From: Castanea sativa
Lineage: Eukaryota > Streptophyta > Magnoliopsida > Fagales > Fagaceae
Assembly (NCBI RefSeq): GCF_040712315.1
Contig: NC_134013.1
Coordinates: 44,252,501-44,316,500, forward strand
Direction of reading: 5' to 3'
DNA length: 64,000 nucleotides
Below, one piece after another: positions 33,753-44,505 of the stretch. Position numbers and translations under genes: made by a program. A model generated the notes under the pieces. The model saw nothing but the letters and a program-made list of their open reading frames with translations. It was not told the DNA's origin and searched no databases. Positions within the stretch are counted from its first letter, which is position 1; every line of letters starts with the position of its first letter.

Positions 33753-36036
33753 TGTTGGAAAAACTGGTTTTGTATCTCATACAAAACACATAGCGGAAGC
33801 AACAAATAAGGATCTATTTCATTCATGATTGACAACATGCACTATGTAAATTTCAGAATTCAAGAACAAGATAGCGTACCTTGGTGTGTAGAAATTCAAA
33901 AAAAAGATTAGAAGTACTTGGGAACACTTTTAATCTTCACTCCAATTCTATTTTATGCCCAAGATGTATGGTCTCTCAATCAGTTTTTCAAGGGAGAATG
34001 CTAGAGTGTCTCACTCTCACATACACACCATTTCACAATGATGTCTCTCTCTAATTCTTTTTCTTAATAAAAAAATTATGTATGTTTCTCCCTTTATAAC
34101 TAATTGATTATCTAATTGGGCTAGCCTATTGGGCCTTTCCAATTGGGCTTTAGTGTGTGGCTTGGAGTGGGACCAAAAGGAACCAATAAGACACTAGCTC
34201 CAATGGGCCTTGGGCTTTTCTATCAATTCTTGACAAGTCCAAAGTTACCATTAATTATATTCAATACCACTATATAAATATAATTGCACTCTAGGCCTTA
34301 TTAGAGCGTCCGTAGCAGACGTTGTAAATGTGCCAAATGCCAAATATTTGGCACATTTGGCACACCAAACACAAAAACGGAAAATTATCGGATGTGTCAA
34401 ATGTGCCATATTTATGCCACAGTGAACAATACTGTTGCATTTTTACCACGGTACGAACAGATATTGCAAATGGTTTATTATTTTTTTATTCAAATTTTCT
34501 CTCTCCTCTCACTTTTTAATTGATTTTTTTCTCTCTCCTCATAATCTGTCACTCACTCTCTCTCTCCCAACCGGTCTCTCTCTCCCTCTTCAAATCAGAT
34601 TCCCAGCTCTTCAGAACAAACCCAAAAATCTTCCCTGCTAATCTCGGTCTTGATCTCTGCCAATCTCAGTCTTGATCTCGCCGATCTCGGTCTCGATCCC
34701 TGCCGATCCCAATCTCGATCTCGCCTTTGTCAGCTCCTCCCTGTCGATCTCGATCTCGATCTCACCACCTCACTTTCCAGTCCTCGCCACCGATCTCGCC
34801 GCTCCATTCTCCACAGCTCGCCGCCGATCTCGCCGCCTCATGCTCCAGTCTTGAGTTTGGGTTTGCTTGAGTTTTTTTTTTCCCCTCTTTTTTTGAGGTT
34901 TTTGGATTTGGAATTTGCTGGTGTTGTTGTTGTTGATGTTGTTGGTTTATTGGTGTTGTTGGTGTTGGTTTGTTGGTGTTGTTGCTGTTGTTGATCGGCA
35001 TTGTAGTTGTTGTCGTTGATGATAATAGGTAGAAATAATATATTATTTTATTGTGTAGTAAATATTAATTTAATGTATAGAATTGAATTTTACAACATCT
35101 GATAAATGGGATATTGTAAAATGATGTGGTAAAATAATAAAGTAGGGTTTTGGTATTGCAAAATAGCATTTTTTTTTTTGGCAACAGTTGCTGTGGATGC
35201 TCTTAATAAATTATATCCCAAGACTTTATTGTACATACAACTCCTTCATAAAATATTCGTAGTAATACAAAGTCATAAATATAGACTACCACTTTGAAAA
35301 TTACTACATCTTAATCCTTGAGTACCCGGTTTAATCCTTTAATTTATTCATCATATATTTATGAAATCTAATTTCATAAATATATACTTTAGTAACTCTT
35401 TACTAAAGTGGTTAGACCTAACACTCTGAATAACCAAACTCATTAAACTTATCTTAAGGGAATATTTTATATCTCCGTTAAGAGATTATGAATTCCATCT
35501 TGAGAATATATGTTCCATCAACACTAAATGTGGCTGCCCAACATACTGAGGTTTTGACCGTTACTTTAGATCTCACTCCTAATATATCAAAGCAACCTAC
35601 ACCTCATGATCAGGTCCATTATTCTCTCAGGATTAAGAGTTCATGCAAATGGATGTTGTGAGATTTATTATTCATTTGACAGTCGTTAGGAGAATAATAA
35701 ATCTCACAGCGGTCCAGTTCAATATGTCTTAACTCTTAAAACATATCAACATATCAACTAAAAGTCTCCACTTCCATGATCAAGACAAATCATCTTAGTT
35801 GATACGTTATAGTCTTCGCAGATGAAATGCCCAATTTCATCACCGACTACGAACTATAAATTCTGAGTTTACAAAGAACTTGTGGCTTATATCTTTTGTG
35901 ACTAAATCACATACTATGCATCTCATGGACTATATGATAATGTCCCAATATTCATGTTACCATTATTTTACATAATGTCATACATAATATCATACATAGC
36001 ATCATACAATAGGATTTAAGGGCACTAATCCTAATA
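33753..36036 (+). mobile_element. solo LTR, family S, copy C, carrying a MITE
   Basis: Same family as 1852-3261. It starts TGTTGG and ends CCTAATA (CA changed to TA), with a perfect 5-bp target duplication GCTGG (33748-33752 and 36037-36041). Without the nested MITE it is 1385 bp. It interrupts the antisense ORF of the Tat element, whose frame continues after 36037. Confidence 0.88.
34304..35202. mobile_element. MITE, PIF/Harbinger-like, 899 bp
   Basis: Imperfect terminal inverted repeats GAGCGTCCGTAGCAGACG (left) and, as reverse complement, GAGCATCCACAGCAACTG (right) are flanked by a 3-bp duplication TTA (34301-34303 and 35203-35205). A TWA duplication is typical of PIF/Harbinger. Copies A and B of the surrounding LTR lack it, which fixes its limits. 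It is long for a MITE and holds a CpG-containing central part (34590-34850) with repeated 'gatctcgatctcgatctc' words and a TTG/TGG-rich stretch (34915-35000). No transposase is encoded. Confidence 0.82.
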
Positions 36037-36367
36037 GCTGGTAGATCTTACCTAGAGATTTACTATCTTAGGTTAGACGAGAGATGAGGAGAGGGCCATA
36101 GTGGAGGCCAGTCGGGCCAAGGCTAGCAGCAGGGCCAATGATTTTGCACTGAGGCTATTGGAGGCTAGATCTTTCATCCATTCCACCTTGAGCTTGGAGT
36201 ATGGGTCGGTTGATGAGCCTAGTGAGAAAGAATTAGCTTTTTGTCACCTTCAGGCTGAGTTGGCCAAGAAGGAGGAGGCACTGAGAGTTGCTACTGTTGT
36301 GGTTGGTACCTTGCAGGCTTTGCTTGACACTGAGAGGGAGAGGTCCACCTCAAGTCCTACTTTATAG
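36037..36367 (+). pseudogene. antisense extra ORF of old Tat element, C-terminal coiled-coil part
   Basis: This continues 32395-33752 after the solo LTR. Two stops occur early. From 36101 an 88-codon open stretch is rich in Ala, Arg, Glu and Leu in heptads (ASSRANDFALRLLEARSF, then ELAFCHLQAELAKKEEAL), ending ERSTSSPTL and TAG at 36365-36367. It is a coiled-coil tail with no enzyme motif. Sense is opposite to the nearby pol remnant. Confidence 0.6.
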
Positions 36368-36369
36368 AG

Positions 36370-36935
36370 GGATCTTGTCCATCTTCACCATTATAGGTAG
36401 ACTTAGAGAGGTTGCCAAAGATCTGGGCTTTAATGTAGCAGGGTTGCTTTGTACCCATCCTTCGAATGATTTGATTCTCCACACCGGTTTTGGGATGCTG
36501 TGCAGGGCGGTGTTAGACTATTTGGGCCATGTTTGACTTGCTTGTGTTCTTTACTACTTCTTTTTATTTTTGCACATGAGCTATGTAGTTAGTATTCCAC
36601 CATGTATGGAAAGGTCTTTCGTAAATTGCTAGGCAATTATATAAGCCCTTCTTCTTTTTGGAGTTTTTAATGCATAGTCTAGTTTGTTAGGCATGTTTAA
36701 AAACTGAGAGATGGTGGAGATAGATGTTTATGTACATATTGATCATCAGGATATATCAATAAGATGAGTTTCATGTTTTTTGGTATCAGAATGATAGATG
36801 CAAGAAAGGATTAAAGAGGCACAAAATAGGCATGTTTAATGAATATGTGTGCAAATGCTTTGAAACTGCAAGATCATACAAATAAAGGTGGTAAATGTAA
36901 GTCTATGCATATCAATATCTTAGGTTCCAAAGGAT
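36370..36935. other. non-coding spacer between antisense ORF and pol of old Tat element
   Basis: An 82-codon frame at 36288-36536 overlaps the end of the coiled-coil ORF in another phase and looks like its shadow. The remainder to 36935 is AT-rich and holds no recognisable gene. Confidence 0.5.
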
Positions 36936-37142
36936 ACGAGCACAACCCTCATGTTTAGTTGCCACCGTTGAGTTTGGAACCCTGAGCAGACTACCGATGA
37001 TAAGCCGGAGGAAGGTGAGGATGACGTCAAGTCATTATGCCCCTTATGCCCTAGGCGACACATGTGCTACAATGGCCGGGACAAAGGGTTACGACCCCAC
37101 AAGGGTTAGCTAACCCTAAAAACCCGTCCTTAGTTCGAATTT
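36936..37142 (+). rRNA. rrn16: chloroplast 16S rRNA fragment in nuclear DNA (NUPT)
   Basis: About 207 bp follow plastid rrn16 from 'gagcgcaaccctcgtgttta' to 'aacccgtcctcagttcgga'. They pass through the near-invariant stretches 'gataagccggaggaaggtga', 'ggatgacgtcaagtcat' and 'gctacaatggccgggac'. The differences I can identify against the plastid sequence as I remember it are mainly C-to-T and G-to-A (for example 'gagcacaacc', 'cacatgtgctac', 'ggttacgaccccacaagggt'), the decay expected of methylated nuclear copies. It is a non-functional fragment of the 3' third of the gene. Confidence 0.88.
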
Positions 37143-37526
37143 CCTACTCTAGGCAGATCTTTCCCTTTACCCATTGGGGTACATCTTCCACTAGCATGAA
37201 CCATAAAATGTTTGAACAACCCGCAGAAGGCTATAAGCATTGTAGACACGGAGCAACCTTTGAGGCACCTTTATATCTTCGTCTTGGACAAGGAGTCCAT
37301 CTTTCTTTCTTGATTTTGATCATAAACCTAAGCAGATTCAATTGACTGATTTTTCTTTTAAAATGTGACAGAACCAAGGTGGCTGCCTACGTACCTCTAT
37401 TGGGAAGGATCAGGTCATCACGCAGTTTAACTAACATTATAATTTTGATTGCCTTAATTTTTTCCTAGACCGCCCTTTCCGATTTTCAATCTACCATTTC
37501 ATTTTTTTTTATTCTTTTTTATTTTT
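37143..37526. other. post-integrase non-coding region with conserved Tat motif
   Basis: At 37380-37425 'gctgcctacgtacctct' and 'ggatcaggtc' reproduce the core amplified at 12095-12700. It directly follows the integrase end (minus strand), then a T-rich run (37500-37540). No coding sequence was found. Confidence 0.6.
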
Positions 37527-38923
37527 TTATTTTTTTTTGTTCTTGTTTGTTTTATTTACATAGAAAATGGGGTGCACTAGGAGGCTCCCTCGTGTAAAGT
37601 ACTGTATGACAAGATTAGAATTGGTGGGCATATTGAAGTCATGCCCATCCGTGTCGGCTGGGATCAAGGCTCCTCTGGAAAATGCCTTCTTCACCATATA
37701 TAGGTCCTCATAGGTCGAGGCAAACTCTCTTTTGTGATTAGGCATGGCCTGGTTGCGCATCTTCAAGACTAGGTCGACTTCTTCAAAGACTTTGGTCTAA
37801 ATTTCTTGTTGAATGCTCGCTCCATGCAGCGTTGGTATAATTGTCCATGGCACATTGCAGTCATGTGCTTTTCATCTATCATGTTCAATTGCTTATATCG
37901 GGAACGGGTCCATTCAACTTCTAATAGCTCTATTTGAGACAAAATCCTGTAAGATGGGATTTCTACCTCTGCGGGGAGGATGGCTTCCATGCCGTATACC
38001 AAAGAATACGGGCTTGTACCCGTGGAAGTACGAACAAAAGTGCGATAGGCAGACAAGGCAAATGGCAGGAACTCAAAACAATCCTTATAGGTATCCATCA
38101 TCTTTAGTAAGATCTTCTTTATGTTCTTGTTGGCAGCTTCCACTGCACCATTCATTTGAGGTCAGTAAGGAACAGAATTCTCATGTTCGATCTTGAACTG
38201 TTGGCAAAGTTGCTCGATCATCTTCCCATTTAGGTTATTCCCATTATCTATATGAGCTCTCCCGGTACGCTATAACGCCAAATTGAAGTTCTATTTCAAG
38301 AATCGGGCCACCACAGCCTGGGTGACACTTCTATAGGAAGCGGCTTCTACCCACTTTATGAAGTAGTCAATGGCTACTAAGATATACTCATGACCATTGG
38401 AGGCTTTCAGAATCATGGGCCTAATGACATCCATACCCCAAGCTGAAAAGGACCATGGTGTTACTAGAAAGTGCAGGGGCTAGGGAGGAACATTCTTCCT
38501 ATTTTGGTAGACTTGGCAATGGTAGTACGCTCTCATATGTTGGATGTAGTCGCTTTCCATGGTGAGCCAATAATAGCCAGTTCTCATAATCTTTCGGGCC
38601 AACAGGGGTCCACTGGCATAAGCTCCAAGCAAACCTTCATGCATCTCTTCCATCAAATGGTTAGCCTTGGGGGCATCCATGCATCGAAGCAAAGTTGTAT
38701 CGTGGTTCCTCTTGTACAAGACTTCCCTACTCAAAAAGAATTGGCACGCCATGCGCCTGATAAACTTCTTTTCACTGCTCATGGCTGTGGACGGGAATTT
38801 ACCAATCTTGATATAAGCCTTGATATCATGGTACCATGGCTTTTCATTGATCTCGGCTTCAACATTCATGCATTCTTTGATGTTCATGTAATAGGCTAGT
38901 GCGTCGCGGACCTCTATGTGCAA
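37527..38923 (-). pseudogene. Tat integrase remnant
   Basis: Read on the minus strand, the zinc-binding region (38923-38480) has HLMEEMHEGLLG and RKIMRTGYYWLTM. It ends HMRAYYHCQVYQ, where the first Cys of the HHCC finger is Tyr. The catalytic core (about 38450-38110) shows a Trp-Gly-Met-Asp block, VAIDYFIKWVEA, IDNGNNLN and NGAVEAANKNIKK, so the DDE positions can be traced. A stop and a frame break lie near 38280-38300. The C-terminal part (38155-37769) has LPFALSAYRT and SPYSLVYGMEAILPAEVEIP, and the tail (37766-37527) ends VIQYF as in Tat elements. Several stops and shifts make it non-functional. Confidence 0.87.
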
Positions 38924-39587
38924 CTGCCAACTTGACCGTGCTAGCTTAGGTAGCTAAAGCATTTGCAAACTAATTGTGTGCTTGAGGCAAATAAGCAAAG
39001 GTGATATCTCGGAACTTTGGGATCAAGAGGTTGACACATTTTTGATACAGAATCAACTTAGTGTCTCATGCTTGCCACTTTCCTTCTATTTAGGAGATGA
39101 ACAATAGGGAATCTCTAAAGAGGCTTAAATCATGTGCACCGAACTCTAAGGCAACTTGCAGGCCCACTATACATGCCTTGAACTTTGTGATGTTGTTGGT
39201 GCAATTGAAATTCAGCTTGACTAAAACAGGGATTTACTGACCCTTCGGAGATACTAAGATTGCTCCCACTCCATTTCCTATGGAATTTGCAGCTCCGTTG
39301 AAATAAAGCTTCCAACGCCATGGTTCCACACCGCATGGTTCTAGCTCTAGTTCCATGACATCCTCATCCGGAAAGAAGGATTCTGAGAATTCTGGATCGT
39401 TCAATGGCTGGTTTGCCAGGTAGTCTGCTATGGCTTGGCCCTTGATAGCCTTTCTCACTACAAATACAATGTCAAACTCTGAGAGCAACGTTTGCCAATG
39501 GGAGATCTTTCCTGTGAGAGTTGACTTTTCGAAGATGTACTTGATAGGATCCATGCGGGAAATTAACCATGTGGTGAAGTAGAGCAT
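38924..39587 (-). pseudogene. Tat RNase H region, with second (archaeal-type) RNase H start
   Basis: The minus-strand frame 39587-39234 contains the end of the ordinary gypsy RNase H (KYIFEKSTLTGKISHWQTLL, then KAIKGQAIADYLA). After a linker it shows WKLYFNGAANSIGNGVGAIL, the start of the extra aRH domain that marks the Tat lineage. The first catalytic Asp expected in LYFDGA is Asn here. Similarity continues with stops to about 38940 (wording such as NITKFKACIVGL). Confidence 0.83.
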
Positions 39588-39590
39588 GTA

Positions 39591-40070
39591 CTACTGCAAC
39601 TTGCGTGAGGCCCATGTTAGGGTGCAACATGTCTTCTCAATGGCAATGTAGTTGATCTCACAACTGGTGAACTTCTTACTCAAGTAGTAAATCACCTTTT
39701 CATTCTGATCGGGTTCAGTCAGATGGTTTAACATGCAACCCATGGATGTCTCTTGCATCGCTAGATAGAGAATTAATGGATGTCCTAGTGTCGGGGGAAC
39801 CAGAACAGGAGAGTTCAACAAGTACTGCTTTATCTTGTCAAAGGTCGCATGGCACACATCTATCCATTCTATCTTCGTGTCCTTCATCAAGAGCTTGAAT
39901 AAGGGATCACATGTGGCGGTCAACTATGCCATGAAGCGAGCTATGTAATTGATCCTTCCTAAGAAGCTTTGAACATGTTTCTCAGTTTTTGGCGCAAGTA
40001 TGTCCTGGATGGCTTGGACTTTTGCTAGGACCACTTCAATCTTTTCCAAATCTATCAAATGATCTCTAGC
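39591..40070 (-). pseudogene. Tat reverse transcriptase C-terminal remnant
   Basis: The minus-strand sequence from about 40070 encodes AIQDILAPKTEKHVQSFLGR and INYIARFM. The frame 39923-39591 follows with DPLFKLLMKD, LVPPTLGHPLILYLAM and YYLSKKFTSCEINYIAIEKT, the RT thumb and RT-RNase H connection. The fingers, palm and YxDD box are absent, because the sequence passes into the satellite array at about 40072. A stop separates the two parts near 39924. Confidence 0.83.
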
Positions 40071-42415
40071 CTTGGTTGGAGCTTTCCCAAAAAAAATTCA
40101 ATGAAAAAATTGTAAAAAAAAATTAAAAAGCTTATTCTAGCTTAATTTCTAGCCAAACCGGACTGGGACAGGCTGAAAAGTAGAAAAACAATTTTTCGTT
40201 CCAGGTATCATTTCCGCCAATGTTGGTTGGAGCTTACCCGAAAAAATTCAAAAAATAGTAAATAAATTCAAAAATTAAAATAGGTTATTCTGGCTTTACT
40301 TCTAGCCAAGCTGGACTGGGAAAGGCAAAAAAGGTGAAAAAATATTTTTCGTTCCAGGCACCATTTCCACCAACCTCGGTTGGAGCTTTCCCGAAAAAAT
40401 TCTAAAAAATAGTAAAAAAACTCCAAAGAATTAAAAAAAGTTATTTTGGCTTAGTTTCTAGCCAAACCAGACTGGGACAGGCCGAAAAGGAGAAAAAGTA
40501 TTTTTCATTCCAGGTACCATTTCCACAAACCTTGGTTGGAGCTTTCTCAAAAAAATTCAAAAAAATAGTAAAAAAATTCAAATTATTAAAAAAGGTTATT
40601 TTGGCTTCATTTCTAGCCAAACCAGGCTGGGATTGGTCAAAAGGGAGAAAAACTATTTTTCATTTTCGGAACCATTTCCACCAACCTTAGTTGTAGCTTT
40701 CTCAAAAGTTTAAAAAAATATATTAAAAAAATTTTAAAAATTAAAAATGGTTATTCTAGCTTCATTTCTAGCCAAACCGGATTAGGACAAGAAGAAAAAG
40801 AGAAAAACATTTTTTCTTTCTAGGTACCATTTCCGCCAACCTTGGTTGGAGCTTTCCCAAAAACATTTCAAAAAAATAGTAAAAGAGTTCAAAAAAATAA
40901 AAATAAAATGTCATTCCGGCTTCATTTCTAGCCAAACCGGACTGGGAGAGGCCAAAAATGAGAAAAACAATTTTTTTGCTCCAAGTACCATTTCCGTCAA
41001 CCTTAGTTGGAGCTTTCCTGAAAATATTATTGAAAAAAGTAAGAAAATTAAAATAAAAATGGTTATTTTGGCTTCATTTCTAGCCAAACCAAACTGGGAC
41101 CGATTGAAAAGGTGAAAAACTATTTTTCGTTCTAGGTTTCCACAAACCTTGGTTGGAGCTTATCTGAAATATTTTTTTTTTTTTAAAAGTAAAATTTTTT
41201 TTAAAAAAAATGTCATTCTGACTACATTTCTAGCCAAACTGAACTGGGAAAGGCCAAAAAGGAGAAAACAATTTTTCGCTCCAGGTACCATTTTTGTCAA
41301 CCTTAGTTGGAGCTTTCCTGAAAAAATAAAATAAAATAAGTAACAAAATTTAAAATAAAAATAAAAATAGTTATTCTGGGTTCATTTCTAGCCAAACCGG
41401 ACTAGGACCGACTGAAAAGTAGAAAAAATATTTTCCATTCCATGTTTCCGTCAACCTTGGTTGGAGCTTATCCGAAAAAATTTAAAAAAAAAAAATAGAA
41501 ACGTCATTCTGGCTTTAATTCTAGTCAAACTAGACTGGAACAGCCTGAAATGGAGGAAAACTATTTTTCGTTCCAAGTACCATTTCCGCCAACCTTGGTT
41601 GGAGCTTTCCCAAAAAAATTCAAAGAAAAAATAGTAAAAAAATTCAAAAAATTAAAAACGGTTATTTTGACTTAATTTCTAGCCAAACAAGATTGGGACA
41701 GGCCGAAAAGTAGAAAAACTATTTTTCGTTCCATGTACCATTTCCACGAACCTTGGTTGGAGCTTTCCCGAAAAAATTCAAAAAAAAATATTAAAAAAAT
41801 TCAAAAAAAAACTAAAACGGTTATTCTAGCTTCAATTCTAGCCAAACCAAACTGGGATAGGCCAAAAGGGAGAAAAGTTATTTTTCATTTCAAGCACCAT
41901 TTCTGCCAACCCTGGTTGGAGCTTTCTCGAAAAAAAATTCAAAAAATAGTAAAAAAATTCAAAAAATTAGAAAAGGTTATTCTGGCTTAATTTCTTGCCA
42001 AACCGAACTGGGACAAGCCGAAAGGAGAAAAACTATTTTTCATTCCAAGTACCATTTCTGCAAACCTTAGTTGCAGTTTTCTCAAAAAATTTAAAAAAAA
42101 AATTGAAAATTTAAAAATGGTTATTCTGGCCTCATTTCTTCCAAACCGGACTGGGAGAGGCCGAAAAGGAGAAAAAATATTTTTCGTTCTAGTACCAATT
42201 CCGCAAACCTTGGTTGGAGCCTTCCCCAAAAAATTCAAAAAAAAATAGTTAAAAAATTCAAAAAAATAAAAAATGTCATTCTAGCTTCATTTCTAGCCAA
42301 ACTGGATTGGGATATGGTGAAAAGGATAAAAACTATTTTTCATTCAAGGTACCATTTCCGCCAACCTTAGTTGGAGCTTTCCCAAAAAAATTCAAAGAAA
42401 TAGTACAAAAATTCA

Positions 42416-42440
42416 AAAAAAAAAAAAAAAAAAAAAAAAA
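42416..42440. repeat. poly-A run in satellite
   Basis: An uninterrupted A run of more than 20 in the variable part of one satellite unit. Confidence 0.8.
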
Positions 42441-43323
42441 GAGAGGTTATTTTGGCTTCATTTCTAGCCAAAAGAGACTGGGATAGGCTGAAAAGGATAA
42501 AAACTATTTTTCGTTCCAGGTACCATTTTCACCAACCATAGTTGGAGCTATCTCGAAAAAATTCAAAAAAATAGTATAAAAAATTTAAATGGTTACTCTG
42601 GCTTTATTTCTAGCCAAACAAGACTGGGACAGGCTGAAAAGGAGAAAAACTATTTTTCATTCCAGGTACCATTTCTACCAACCTTGGTTGGAGCTTTCCC
42701 GAAAAATTTAAAAAGTAGTAAAAAGGTTTTTAAAAAAAAAAAATCATTCTGGCTTCATTTCTAGCCAAACTGGACTGGAACAGGCCGAAAAGTAGAAAAA
42801 CTATTTTTCATTCCAGGTACCATTTCCACCAACCTTAGTTGGAGCTTTCCTAAAGAAATTCAAAAAATTAAAAAAGCTTATTCTGCCTTCATCTCTAGCC
42901 TAACCAGACTGGGATAGGCCAAAAGGGAGAAAAACTATTTTTTGTTTTAGGTAACATTTCCGTCAACCTTAGTTGGAGCTTTCCTTAAAAAAAATTAAAA
43001 AGAAAGTAAAAATATTCAAAAAATAATAATAAAAATGGTTATTTTGGCTTCATATTTAGCCAGACTGGACTTGAACCGGCCGAAAAGGAGAAAAACTATT
43101 TTTTGTTCAAGGTTTATGCCAAGATTGGTTGGAGATTTTCCAAAAGAATTCAAAAAAATAGTTAAAAAATTCAGAAAAATAAAAAATGTCATTCTGGAGA
43201 TATTTCTAGCCAAACCGGACTAGGAGAGGCCAAAAAGGAGAAAAACAATTTTCCATTCCGGGTACCATTCCCGTCAACCTTAATTGCAGCTTTTCTGAAA
43301 AAATAAAATTAAACAAATTCAAA

Positions 43324-43331
<8 letters not shown>

Positions 43332-43365
<34 letters not shown>
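43332..43365. repeat. (AT)n microsatellite within satellite unit
   Basis: A dinucleotide run expanded in the A-rich part of one 154-bp unit. Confidence 0.95.
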
Positions 43366-43367
<2 letters not shown>

Positions 43368-43747
43368 TTATTTTGGGTTCATTTGTAGCCAAACTAAACT
43401 AGGACTGACTGAAAAGGAGAAAAACTGTTTTTCGTTCCATGTTTCCGCCAACCTTGGTTGGAGCTTATCCGAAAAAATTAAAATAAAATTCAAAAAAATA
43501 GAAAACGTCATTTTGGCTTCAGTTCTGGCCAAACCAGACTGGAACAGGCCCAAAGGCGGAAAACTATTTTTCATTTCAGGTACCATTTCTGCCAATCTTG
43601 GTTAGAGCTTTCCCAAAAAAATTCAAAGAAAAAATAGTGAAAAAATTTATAAAAAAAAAAAAAAAAAGGTTATTCTAGCTTAATTTCTAGCCAAACCGGA
43701 TTGGGACAGGCTGAAAAGTAGAAAAATAAATTTTCGTTCTAGGTACC

Positions 43748-44505
43748 TGTAAGTGCACAATTGCACCTGGACCCAAAGACAATTACGGGCTCAGGCCCAA
43801 TGAGCCTTAAACAATGAAATTTGTAGAGTGTGGGCTTGAAACCTAGGTTAGAAGTACTGAGAACTTGATAACAAGCTGAAAGTTACAAACACCTGTAAAT
43901 AATAAACGATAATTGCAAATAGGCCTCCTCGGACATAAGCCGAGGACTACTTCTGTATTATTTCTCTTTCTTTCTTAAAAGTTACAATTCTTCATTTCTT
44001 TTTTAATTCCAGACCGCCCTTTTTCTTTGGCGTTCATCCCCCTTAAAATACTTCTTTTCCTGATGCTTTATCCACGTATTGCTCCAACTCCCTCCCTCCT
44101 AGATATTTCTTTTCTTAGTGCCTTTGAATAGTGACCAGAAGTTTCAGTTCTACTGTTCAGGGGTCACTTCCCCATTAATGCGGCCAAGGAGGTAGGTACA
44201 GAGTCTTTAATGTGGAGGTGGAAGCCTTTGCTTTTGGTATTTTTCTAACACCAGTGTACCTCGAAGGTTCAGGGTTTCCCCCCTTTAACCAACAGTCTTT
44301 CCGGAATATTGCCTTGACCTTCATAGTGAAGTTTTGAGTTCTCCTGGGTCTATCCGAGAAGAAACTTACCCTCGGATGTGTCTTCGGACCCTTGGCGTAT
44401 GGACCGATTCGCAGTACTAACAGATTCTTAGCTTAAGAGCAGGTCGGCCCTCCTTGCTACAGCCCAAAGGCCCATATGCCCACTTGGGTCCTTTTACTCC
44501 CCACA
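43748..44505 (+). mobile_element. solo LTR inserted in satellite array
   Basis: The 758-bp unit begins TGTAAGTGCACAATTGCACC and ends TACTCCCCACA. It is flanked by perfect 5-bp copies of GTACC (43743-43747 and 44506-44510), a word present once in each satellite unit. The strand is nominal. It has no coding sequence, primer site or polypurine tract inside, so it is a solo LTR, unrelated to families at 1852 or 21940. Confidence 0.88.

Noticed and set aside
34650..34994. 114-codon ORF in the MITE
   Set aside because: Built from 'gatctcgatctc' and 'ttggtgttgttg' repeats. No domain, and a MITE of this type has no transposase.
37130..37150. tRNA T-arm-like 'gttcgaatt'
   Set aside because: It is the end of the plastid 16S rRNA fragment. 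No cloverleaf can be built around it.
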